Below are positions 1 through 11,500 of a stretch of 64,000 bases of DNA, in pieces. Both the position numbers and the translations under genes were made by a program. The notes beneath the pieces were generated by a model. That model worked only from the letters and a program-made list of their open reading frames with translations, was not told the DNA's origin and did not search any database. The DNA comes from Leptodactylus fallax. Lineage: Eukaryota > Chordata > Amphibia > Anura > Leptodactylidae. Every line of letters starts with the position of its first letter. Position 1 is the first letter of the stretch. The stretch spans positions 2,200,501 to 2,264,500 of the forward strand of contig CAMRHE010000068.1 of assembly GCA_947044405.1 (NCBI GenBank), given 5' to 3'.

Positions 1-1190
1 AACAAGCCTTCTCCTCCTCTCCTCCTCCACTTTTAACTGTTGGCGCCTGGCTAGAGTAGTAGGCCTTCAGGCGCATACATCAGGTGGTGGGACAGCAGGT
101 GATGTAACGGGGGCTCTGGCCAGAGTACCGGGAACACCTAGTACCACAACCACATGAATTTCCTCCATCATCTTCTCAACCTCATGATCCTTAATGCCCT
201 ATACTGGTGGGGATCGTGACATGTTGCTCAGCAGGATATGATAATTAGCATATGCTTGCAGGATACACTCTCCAAACTTCCACAGCTCTATCTCTCTCTC
301 TGGAACTTTCCAGGGGGTACTCTTAATAACTGCTGGAGGGTGTTGCTAGCTATGCATAGGACAGTAGATGTTCTGGACTCACCCAAAATGGCGGCGTCCA
401 GTAGGCTTCGCTGACGCTGTCCTGAACGAGGGGCTGTCCCACTGACGTCAATGGCTGATGATTTGGCGCTTTTGAACTTGTGAGAGGAGCTTATCCGTTG
501 CTAGGCAGATTCCAGGTCTTCCCGTCTGACTGCTGTTTTGGCGGGCTGGCGGTTTAACCTCCGCGGAGTTGTAGACTTTTTTAAATGTCGCACTTGTAAG
601 TCGGAGACTTGTGGTAACCTTTTGCAGGCTGGGCTCTTGTGTACAGTAGATGTCACAGCGATGACTACAAAGTCCAACAATGGCTGACAGTCTCTGGCTT
701 GCAAACATGGTTCAAACTTGGATGGGAGCAGTAGTGGTGCATGACGTGCCACCAGCTAGGCCGAGCACACTCAACCATGCTCCCCAGCTCTGATCCTAGG
801 CCGGACACCAATGAGGGGGGGTCCTGCAGCACTACCCGATAGTGGTGGTAGTAGTTTCCCCCGGGGCACTTCCAGTTGGAGAGGGGACCTCTCTACTCTG
901 AGCCAGTGTGATGGAAGTCGGAAGGGCCCTGATGGTAAGGCAGGAACGACTCAGGAAGGCAGATGTGCAGTTGAAACAGGGTGATACTTTACTCAGCAAC
1001 TGAACAGCAATAAAACAAGCAGCTTCCAAATAGGGTTGTAGTCCTCCAGTATTCAACTCCCCAGCCTTGGTCTTTGGAGGATACCCAGAGATGTTAAGGA
1101 TCTAGTGCTGTACTTTACGCCGACTCTAACTCCTCTCCTCAGCCTCCTACAGCAGCAAATACTTGGAGCTGTACTTCAGGGTAGTCCTGA
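1..1190. other. Unassigned left flank
   Basis: No exon with splice borders was recognised. There is a moderately CpG-rich stretch (about 380-620) with an AAAATGGCGGC YY1-like motif. It could be a fragment of an old retroelement or promoter; evidence is insufficient to decide. Confidence 0.3.
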
Positions 1191-1194
1191 CAGA

Positions 1195-2154
1195 CAGTGG
1201 CGTAAATACCGGGGTAGCCACGGTAGCGGCTGCCACAGGGCCAGGTACCTTAGAGGGACTGACAGGCCCCTGATGCAGGTAACGAACCCTATATACTTAC
1301 CAATACCCACCCTTGCTCACGGCTGCTTCTACGTCCCTTTCTGCATCCCATATCATGTCGCTGGGGCCCCCTGGAGAGCAGAAGAAGAAGGTGGCTGTTA
1401 GCAGAAGCAGGGATCGGTAAGTGAGGCTGCAGGCCCGTGAACCCCAATAAATACTACTATTATTATACTCAGAGGCCCAGGGGAGGTGAGAAAACATAAA
1501 AACCAGTGTTACTCACTTCTCCTGCACTCCGGCATTCTCCGGCAGTCCTTGGGCCTCTTTGGTGACATCCCAGACATCACGTGGGCCAGACCGGCGTCAT
1601 TTATGCGTCACGATGGCAGCCTGGCCCACGTGATGTCTGTACTGACATTGAAGAGGGCCGAAAGTAACATTAGTTTTTATGTTTGTATCCTACCCTGGGT
1701 CTCTGAAAAGACCCCAGAGTATAATAATAGTTCATGGATGGTCCACTATGGGACACAATACTGTGTACAGGGGCCACTGTGGGACATAATACTGTGTGCA
1801 GGGATCACTGTGGGACATAATACTGTGTGCAACGGTCACTATTGGGCATAATACTGTGTGCAGGGGCCACTGTGGGACATAATACTGTGTGCAGAGACCA
1901 CTATTGGGCATAATACTGTGTTCAGGGGCCGCTATGGGATATTATACTGTGTAGAGGGGCCACTATGGGACATTACACCGTGTAGAGAGGCCAACGTTGG
2001 ACATTATTCTGTTTGGAGGCTACTTTGGGACATTATAGTGTGTGTAAATGGGGGCGTTATACTGTGTGGGGCCCAGGACAGGGGGCATTATGCTGTGGGG
2101 GGGCCCCCAAGTCAAAAGTTTCCTGGGGGTCCAGTCTTTGCTAGTTACACCCCT
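1195..2154. mobile_element. hAT-like non-autonomous element with internal minisatellite (copy A)
   Basis: The left end reads CAGTGGCGTAAATACC and the right end, reverse-complemented, CAGGGGTGTAACTAGC: imperfect terminal inverted repeats of the CAGNGGCGTAAC type. The flanking 8-mers are only partly alike (both contain GACAG). About 1737-2080 is a degenerate ~28-30-bp tandem repeat around GGGACATAATACTGTGTGCA. Confidence 0.5.
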
Positions 2155-2409
2155 GGGGACAGGGGTCTGATTAACTTATATTAGGTGCCAGGACAACACC
2201 TCCTGTCTATGGACTCCACTGCTCCTCTGGGCACAATGTCCAAAATGTAGACAGCTAGAATTCACCTGTCTCAGTACTGTTGTTACTTGAGCCTTGGGCT
2301 GAATTTGTCCTCCTCAGGGCCTCTAGGGACTGCTAGGCCTCAGTCGTGCTGGCATGCACTAGACCAAACTAGACTAGACTGAGCTCTAACGGTCTCCAGG
2401 GAGACCTAA

Positions 2410-2955
2410 GTCTCCGATCGGGGGCCCAGAGGAGGTGAGCGAACATAAAAAAAAACACTGTAACTTACATCTCCTGCGCTCCGGCAGGCTTTGGTCCCTG
2501 TTTGGTGACGTCCCAGACATCAGCCGATGTCATTATACGCCGTGACGCCGGCCTGGATCACGCGAGATCCAGTCCAACATTGAAGATGGCCGAAGTAACG
2601 CACGGGAGTGCACTGGAGCGAGGAAGAGGTAAGTAGCATTGGTTTTTTACGTTTGTTTCCTCTCCTGGGTCTCCAATCATTATACTCTGGGGTCTGAAAA
2701 GACCCCAGAGTATAATAATCGTTCATGGGTGGTCCACTATGAGGCATAATACTGTGTGCAGGGGCCACTATGGGGCAAACTACTGTGTTTAGGGGCCACT
2801 ATGGGGCATAATACCGTATGCAGGGGCCACTATGGGGCATAATAGTGTGCGCAGGAATGCGTTTTGTGTGGGTGGGTTGGGGGCGGCGGTTCAGGGGGGG
2901 GCCCCCATGTCAAATGTTCGCCTTGGGGCCCAGCCATTCCTAGTTATGCCACTGG
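2410..2955. mobile_element. hAT-like element, 5'-truncated second copy (copy B)
   Basis: Aligns by eye with 1465-2154 of copy A: the same GGCCCAGAGGAGGTGAG start, the shared CCCAGACATCA and AGACCCCAGAGTATAATAAT segments, the same internal repeat (about 2725-2850) and the same right end (CTAGTTATGCCACTG). The left terminal repeat is missing. Confidence 0.5.
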
Positions 2956-3166
2956 CTGGCACATATAGCTTAACTCAAAGTCCTGTACATTTGTAGCATC
3001 GAGATCCAGCACGTTCCGGAGCTGAATTCATACCATAAACTGTAACCACTGGAAGTGTCTAGAACCAGGTTAGGATTCAGTGAGCTCCAGAGAATGAGCC
3101 ACTCCTCCTCAAATGTTCGAGGCCACGGCAGGGCGAGGGGCTGGATGTTATTTACCGGGGGCAATG

Positions 3167-3205
<39 letters not shown>

Positions 3206-4708
3206 CTACAAGCCTAGTGTAGTTTTCGATGCAGACGCACAACCCGGTGAAGGGTGCTCCTGATTTATGAAGAGGTGCACCCTCCACCAGTGCAGGGGTT
3301 ATGAAGACTGGTTTTGGATACATCAGTCTTGATAAATCTGCCCCCATGCATTGTATATGTCTCCTTTGTATATGTACTGTACTCCTCTATATGGTCATAT
3401 TATTAGAGGTGAACCACACTGGATACAATGTATCACACCGTATAGAACATTGTAGAAGCTTCACGTCTGTCCCTACCCTGCGGCCGACTCCTGTGGAAAA
3501 CCCGTGGGGACGTTACAGCTCAATGTGGAAACTCGCTGCACGGCAATTACATATGGCATCAGGCTCAGCCGCTATGATTGTTTTCCACAACCTCGAGAGA
3601 CGTCACGTAATTATCAGTTACCGGATCGGATAAACTCACCAAAGGCAACAAAAAATAAAAAAATTGTGCGAGGCAGATTAACCCACTCCTAACCAAATGT
3701 AATTTTTTTTTGCCAGGCCTGCATTGGGATGTAATTCACCCCCACTAAACCCAGGTGGACACTACTGAGTCTATTCCTGATGGGGTTGTCTTCTACTAGA
3801 ATTTTCGAGCCCTCCTGTATTAGGGACCTATGACTATTTGAGAACATCATAGGTTTCCCTGGTTCTTTGGTCAATGTAAGAACAGAACCTTTTAGTATCT
3901 GATACAGAACGATAAAAAAGGTGACCGTGACCGAAAATTTACCATAAACCACAAAAGAAATAAAACATCAGAATTTTTTGTATAAATGACACTTTATGGA
4001 GGAGACTATGACAGATCAGATTCCGCAAAATGTAACAAATTCCGGAGATTTATCACAATTGGATTTCATTTTATATTCCAGTTTAAAATTAAAAAAAAAA
4101 AAATAAAGCAAAGATGAACGTGATAATGGAGACAAGGTCGTCACGTCAGCTAATCTACAGTGAGACAGGGTTAAATACTGACGCCATCCCATCCTGTCCT
4201 GGAGAAAGTCTTACAAGTTCCAGTTTAGAGACCAAACGGGGTTGATCTGAGAGTTACATGACTCCAGGTGGAGCTTTAGATGGTCCCGGTTGGGCAGATG
4301 ATGCAATTGAGCAGATTGGACAGATGATCCAGTTGGATCCATGATGGGGTTACACAAAGGATTCAGTTCCGCAGATGATCCCATTGGACACAAGAGATGG
4401 ATGGCCAGGCGATCCAGGTGGACAGGCGATGGGATTAAAAAGATGACATATTTTGGCAGACATTCTGGTTGGGTAGATCTTGAGGTTGGACATACGATTG
4501 CAGTTGGGCAGGAGATAGGGATGGTCAAATCATGTCATCTACTGATCTACACAATGTTACACGTGTCCCTTTTTTTAAATTAGAAAAACTTGGAAATTTT
4601 AAGACAAGTTAAAATTCTAAAGCCACAAAGTTCTCCTGGAGCTTCGGGTTGTCTAGTTTCTAACCCGGTGCTGTCCTCTGCTCCTTGCATCATGTGCTCA
4701 GCCGGCTT
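2956..4708 (-). other. SWAP70 3' UTR and 3' flank (end not resolved)
   Basis: Downstream of the SWAP70 stop. No canonical AATAAA was seen on the minus strand close to the stop; variant hexamers (for example CATAAA near 3993 and TATAAA near 4070) leave the 3' end unresolved. The stretch also holds a (TA)n run and an A-rich run near 4090-4112. No other gene was recognised. Confidence 0.4.
3169..3204. repeat. (TA)n microsatellite
   Basis: Uninterrupted TA dinucleotides, about 18 units, in the SWAP70 3' flank. Confidence 0.95.
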
Positions 4709-4824
4709 CTACTCCAAACTGGTGGTATTCTTCTTCTCCTGCCAGTTCTTCTCTCGCTCCTGGAGTTCTCCTTGGGTGAAGGACGCTGGGCCCCAGTTTG
4801 TGATGAGCCCAGGATTTTTAGCAC
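4709..4824 (-). CDS. SWAP70: SWAP70 exon 12 (stop codon)
   Basis: Codes the last 37 residues and the TAG stop at 4711-4709 (116 nt, entering in phase 1). Acceptor TTTCAG|GTG. It contains [15 protein letters not shown] and ends in KNTTSLE. This is the C-terminal F-actin-binding tail of the family. Confidence 0.96.
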
Positions 4825-5524
4825 CTGAAAGAGACATTAAGATTTTAGTCACAGAAGGCTTAGAGTCATCAAGGAGATATTATCAGAAAAGCTGGAGCAG
4901 TCAATAGTTTAGCAGAAGAGAAAAAATTATCATCATACCCCCATACATGGTGAACTAGCTCAGTTAGTCTAATACATGGGTGCCACGACACTATGGCGGG
5001 AAGATGGCTGAATCTCTTCATTCATCCTTAGGATGCAGAAATAGTTGAGTACAATGGTGGAGCAGGAAGCCTTTAACTTCTAGCTCCACCATTCAGGCAA
5101 CTACTAGTGATGTCTACTCAGACCTGCTGCATCGAGCTGCAGACAAATAGAAGAATGCAGGAAAGTGCTGCGGGGGAATGAGGATGGTAAATATTACTGG
5201 GGATCCTGGTGATGCGAAATGATGAATTTTTGTATGTGCTGGGTGGGGGAGGTTGGATGGTGAATTAGGATAGAATAGGGTAACTTTGAAGATGTATTTA
5301 CACAGTACAGTTGGGTGCATTGTAAAAATGGCATGCAGTTTTTATGTGATTTTTGGAGAGGTTTTACAAGCGAAACATATTTATTTATTTAACTTCCCTC
5401 TGTAAATTCAAAAACTGACACTAAAAACTGCACCAAAACTGACGTTTCTGTATTTTGGCCAAACAAGTTTATTTTTATTTTTTTTTAGGGGTGCGCCGGG
5501 TCTGAAAAGGTTGGGAAACCATGG

Positions 5525-5567
<43 letters not shown>

Positions 5568-8500
5568 GCTTCAGACCTGACTATCCTTCCCCCCCGTATA
5601 CGCTCACCTGGCTGTATTAATCGGATTAACCCTTCATGTTGTGCCACCTTGTCCTTCCAGCTCCTCGTCTTACTGGTTGCCATTTCCAGGTTACTTTTCA
5701 CTTGCTGCAATGAAAGATGAGAGGACATACGGATGAAAACTGCATGACGTTACCAATGGAATGATGGAGCTTTATGGCATCATATTGGCAATGAGCTGGG
5801 TTGGCCTTAAAGGAGCATTACCTCATATTGCTCCAGAGCTGCAATCCGCTCATTCTCCAGCTGCTCCAGCTGCTGCATGGCCTCCTGCAGGGCTTTCTCC
5901 TTCATCTCCTGCATGGTCTCAAGTTCCTTCTTCTCGGCCTCGGTCATCTTGATTGTCATCTCCTGTTCCCGGTGAAGATTTTCCAGCATCGCTCGCTTTG
6001 CAGCTTCCTCTTCCAGTAGCCTAAAAAGATCAGGAGTAACCAAATGTATCCAGCTCAACAGCGGCCACTACAGGACAAATGTAGTATTACATCTAGCAAT
6101 TAAACAAATGGCCACCTATGTAATACATAGATGTATTGTTAGTGTTAGGGGCCCCCATGATGCTCATAGCAGCGTCTCCCTCTTTTTCTGCAGGACCTGC
6201 CCTGTCCTGCATTACACAGACAACCTACTGATGTAAATGGACATTGTGTAATGCTTCATTATCCCTGTGGTGGCGCTGCAATAATTTAACACTTCATGTC
6301 CCTCGCATTATAACTGATCACTTGGACCTCAGGTGATGGCATCAGTAGTGATCACTTTGACCTCAGGGGCATCAGTAGTGATGTCATCAGCATCTGATCG
6401 TAGAGGTCCAGCACCCGAACCCTGCACTGATCAGCTGACCTGGCGCTACCATAAAGGACAGAGACAGTCCAGCCCCCCTTCTCTATGGGCCCCAATGTAG
6501 CGGTCTCTGAAGTGTAAGCACCCCGACTCCTTCCCCAAGCCAAAAACAGAGGACACAATCTGTTCCCTTCCCTATCAGATTTGGCTATGTTATGTGTCGG
6601 TCAATTGACCCCTTACCGTGTCTGCAGCAGCCGGGCTCTCTCCTCCTCCATCCGCGCCTGTTTCTCATCATCCAGCGCCTCCTGCAGGCGGTGGTACATT
6701 TCCTCCAGCTCTCGCACTCGCTTTAAATATTGTTCCAATTCGGAGGACTTCTGCGCCACCTTCTCTTCCATCTGTTGTCGGATCTATAAGGAGTGATCTA
6801 TAAGTTACTGCCAGGACATGTGGCTCAGATACCGGGATCTCTCACTGATCCTATACTGCCATAGCAAGGTACCGGGTGGTCCCCTATAGACAGTGCATTA
6901 GATTTATTACAGGAGAAGTTTCCGGGCAGAGGGCAGGGAGGGGGTTAAAATAAGTAACAGGTGACATTCGCCTCTCCTTTGCGTTAGGACCCTGGCCCTC
7001 TCCGTCCGTCTCCAGTTCCAGCGATCCGTCGATGATGTTAACGTCCCCAGATCACCGGTCTCAGCACATGTGGTGATCGGGTACATCATCGTTGCAGAGG
7101 TTCTGGCACTATAGCGTTGACGTAGGCCAGGCGTTGGTTGCAGTGACCACATCGGGGGACATGGAGGTCATCGATGGAGTGCCAAAACCAGACATGGACG
7201 GAGAAATCCGGGGTTTTGGAGCAGGGAGAAGAAGAGGTGAGTAACACAAATTACCCCCTCACTAAACAATAAGGAGTAACTGGCTTATGGGGGGTGGGGT
7301 CCGACTATTAGGAACTCCATTAATCCAGAGAACTGGGCTGCCTTGACCATAGGTTTGAATGGAGTGACAGGTTGGGCGTCCATTTCAATGGGGTTACCTG
7401 GGGTATGGCCTAACCACGAGACTCTGCCATCTCGGGCGGTCTCAAAGTGCTGCTCATTTCTTATGGTCGATAGGGGTCCCAGCAGTTGAATGCCCACCCA
7501 TCAGCATGTTACCCGCTAGAGCTCAGATAGGGGGTAACTTTGTGTTTCCGGAATACCCCTATAATCCTTGTGCAATGAAAAATTTCGCAACTTTCTACTG
7601 TTTCAATGTCCCAGCATTTTCAAGATCTCTGCTTACTGAAAATCCATCCTGATCTAGAACAGCTGCAGAGTTGTTACAATGTATCAGTGTAGGTAAGTCA
7701 AATCATCTTGGAGTCAAGGAAAGACATTTGCGCTGCTTCAGCATTTAGCTCACAGAGGATACATTGTAACCAAATCGTCAGCTGTGGCAGCAGGACCAGG
7801 ACAGGACAAGATTTCAGAATATATACCGCCACATCATTACCGTCTGCTCCCGCTCAAGCTCCTCTCTGAACCGGTCCTGTAGCTCAATGTGGGTGTCATG
7901 GCGCTTCTTCTCCTCCAGCGCAGCCCGGGCCGCCGCCTCCCTCAGTTGCTGCAAAAAAATATAAAAAAATCATTTTTTACAAATTTACAGAAAGGTTTTA
8001 AAGGAACATCGACCCTACAACAAAGCAGATCTGTATAAGACAGACACCGGTGAAAAATGTGACCCACGAGGTGGTGAAGGTCACGTCAACGTCCACGCAG
8101 CCAGTTCTTACTTTTATTAGGAGACAACCAATATGGCCGCCATTAAAGGGGTAATGGAGAATGTGATAAGGAGATGTCTCTACAATACTGGGCAGATCTG
8201 CCTTTCAGGAATTTGGGAAAGCTGAGTCACTTATGTATATAGTCATTCAGGGGTTTTGGAAAGCTGGGTGATAACTCTTGGGGTTGCCAGAAAGGTGGCC
8301 ATATTGATCATAACCCAACTTTCCCAGAAGCAGAATAGAGAATTGTGCTATAAAGACCCAGACATTACACAGCACAGTGCCCTGCGGCCTCATTGCTCTC
8401 ACCATGCGCACTTGCTCCAGTTCCACTTGTTTCATCTCATTCGACGTCTGCAGGTCCTTCATCTTCCTCTCCAGCTCCTCTTGCTCGGCCTGTAGCTTCT

Positions 8501-11500
8501 GCCGCAGCGCTTTTCTCTTCTGTCGAGCGTCTCTGTGCGGCGAGGCGATGCCCATCCTTCTCAGATTGACAACTGTCTGGATATCTGGAGAGAGGACATT
8601 GCATGTAGTCACTGACTGTGCTCCGAGACATCATGGCCACCAAGCCCAAAGAAGCCCCGAGCTGAGCTAAAGGGGTCTTCAGGTGTCACCATTTTCAATA
8701 TCTCTGCTCACTGTCACTGAATGGCTACAGTCTTGCTTACACGTGCTGAAAATCTCTGCAGATCTAATACTTCTCACTGCTGAGGGTTTGTTACATACAG
8801 TCTAGACAATCCTCTATGAGCTAAACAGACTGGACTCCAAACTGATACATTGTAACAAAGCGATCATTCAACAGAGAGGGATCTGAGCTGCAGTAAGTAG
8901 GGGCGTGGGGTCTCCAATGTCCATCAACCATATATTAGTATTTTATCCTAATAAAATGTCATCAATATCTATAACCCAGAAAACCCCTTTAACCACTTGT
9001 TGACCACCCATTGAGCTGTAAATCCTTGCAGAGTGGGCAGCTGCAGTAGCAGGGAGACGGCTGGCAGTCCAACCCTAACCCTAATGTATCAGCCTAACCC
9101 CAATGTATCAGCCTAACCCCAATGTATCAGCCTAACCCTAATGTATCAGCCTAACCCCAATGTATCAGCCTAACCCCAATGTATCAGCCTAACCCTAATG
9201 CATCAGCCTAACCCTAATGTATCAGCCTAACCCCAATGTATCAGCCTAACCCTAATGTATCAGCCTAACCCTAATGTATCAGCCTAACCCCAATGTATCA
9301 GCCTAACCCCAATGTATCAGCCTAACCCTAATGTATCAGCCTAACCCCAATGTATCAGCCAAACCCCAATGCTAATGTATCAGCCTAATCCCAACCCTAA
9401 AATACAGTTGAAACCAGAAGCTTCCATACACTATATAAAAAGACACATATGGATGTTTGGGCGGCCTACAAACATTGCTCAGTGACACCAGTTCTGTCAG
9501 GAGGAATGGGCCCAAATTCCTACCAACTATTGTGAGAAGCTTGTGGAAGGAGATCCAAAATGTTTCACCCAAGTCATACAGTGTAAGGGCAAAGGGTCCA
9601 AATACTAATGAAATATATGGAAAAGAAAGTAATAAAAATGCCTTATAAATTTCTCTCTCTCTCATTATTCTGGCATTTGGCAAATATAAATAATTTTGGT
9701 AATCCTAATTGACCTAAAACGGGAAAGGTTTATTCTGATTACATGTCAGATAGTGAGAAAAACATCCATATGTGTCTTTTTATATAGTGGATGGAAACTT
9801 CTGGTTTCAACTGTATCAACCTAATCCTAATGTATCAGCCCCAGTTACAGTGGAAATCAGTAAGAAACATGTAATGATGAAGTACTCCACAAATGGCCAT
9901 TATAACCTTATGGGGAGCACAAATAAGACAAAAAAAAAAAAATTAAAAGAGTGCCACTACCCCACACACATCACAGGTCCTAGCCCAATTTCTGTAATGG
10001 AAAAGGAAAAGTAATTTAAAATAAAGTTTGGAGCAAAAAAAAAAAAAAGTTTTCTTCCCTTTATTTAAGAAAACATGCAAAAATAAAAATGATATAAAAA
10101 TAAAAAGCTGTGTATCACAAATAAATCAAGGAAAACAGCCCGCTCATGAAGTGGTTAAGGTACAGAAGGGGCCCCCACTATTAGCTAAGGTTTAGAGCCA
10201 CTTATACAACCCTTTAACTCTTGAGCGCCCCTCCTCACCTTGTATCCACTCCTGCTTCTTCTTCTTGTCGGAGGCGCTGATCTCGTAGCTTTTTTCGACA
10301 CATTTCACAAGGAACAGACACTTTTTCCCTTCCCTGTCTGGCAACGACTGAAAAACAACAATAATGTAGTCAATATAAAGGGGGTCACCAAACGTCCACA
10401 TACTCACAGGGCAGATAATGTGAAGAAGCAGCTACTTTCCTCCATTGCTGTGTCAGTCTTTACTGTAGATCTAGAATGCTATTCATTCTAGATGCTAGGG
10501 CAGATATAGTAATAGTAGAGCAGTTATGGACATGTTACCTCCACGCAGCAGTTCCCATCCAGGATGATGTCTCCCTTCTTGTCCTTCAGATCCTCGCTGA
10601 CATAATACGACATGACGTTGGGTTTCAGAACAAACCAGCGCTCCGTCCAGTTCTTCCGCTTGTGTCCTTTCTTCCACAAATAACCCTATGGCGAGGAATA
10701 AGATGTTTTATTAATGCACGGGGAAACTTCTAAATTTTTGGGGGGACTTTGGAATTAATTTAATGACATTTGGATTTTTTGAGTAAAAAATATCCAATAG
10801 AGAAACTCATTATCAGAAGGTTATTGAATCTGGTTGTAGTTATTCAATTCAGCCAGCAGATGGCAGCAGAGTCTAACAGAAAGAAATACTGGGCGAGCAG
10901 TCTGCGCAGCGCCTGCAGGCTGGTCACTAACTCCACTGGTTTTTACACACCACATGGCCAAGACACTTCATAGCAGGACTTCACTATGGATGGCGGGGTC
11001 AGATCTCCATTTTTACCACCATACAAACAACCTTCCTATTATGAAGACAAATCCCCTAATCCCTGTCTCTTGTCCACAGGACCAATAAACCTCTACTGTT
11101 ATGGTCTGTGTAGTATTTAGCAATATCACCGCCACTACAGCATTATATGACCCAGCTTTAACAAAGCCCTGAACAGCAAATCTGTACCAATACATCCATC
11201 CCTCCTGCTTCTCACCCAGCTTTCCCAGTAACTTATATGAACAGCAACTGAAAGAATATTCACCAATTTTACAAATAATGTAATGAAAAGGTTTTTGTAT
11301 TTCACAGGGAAATGTTCTGGAATCTGCAGGAGACAGTCCGGAGTTTCCCTTTAAGATGGAGTACATTCTCCACTTCTCACCTGCTTCAGGACGTCCAGGA
11401 CAAGCTCATTGAACACTTCATTGATGGCCATGGACACGGTGGTGGAGTCTGTGCCCTTACTGAACTGACCGCTACCGATCAGCTCGATCAACTCCCACAC

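Noticed and set aside
380..620. Possible promoter or first exon (AAAATGGCGGC, CpG-rich)
   Set aside because: No exon with homology or a supported donor was found; kept only as an unassigned region.
9068..9400. Possible true chromosome end (CCTAACCC repeats)
   Set aside because: The repeat is 19 bp with non-telomeric ATGTATCAG and is embedded inside SWAP70 with exons on both sides.
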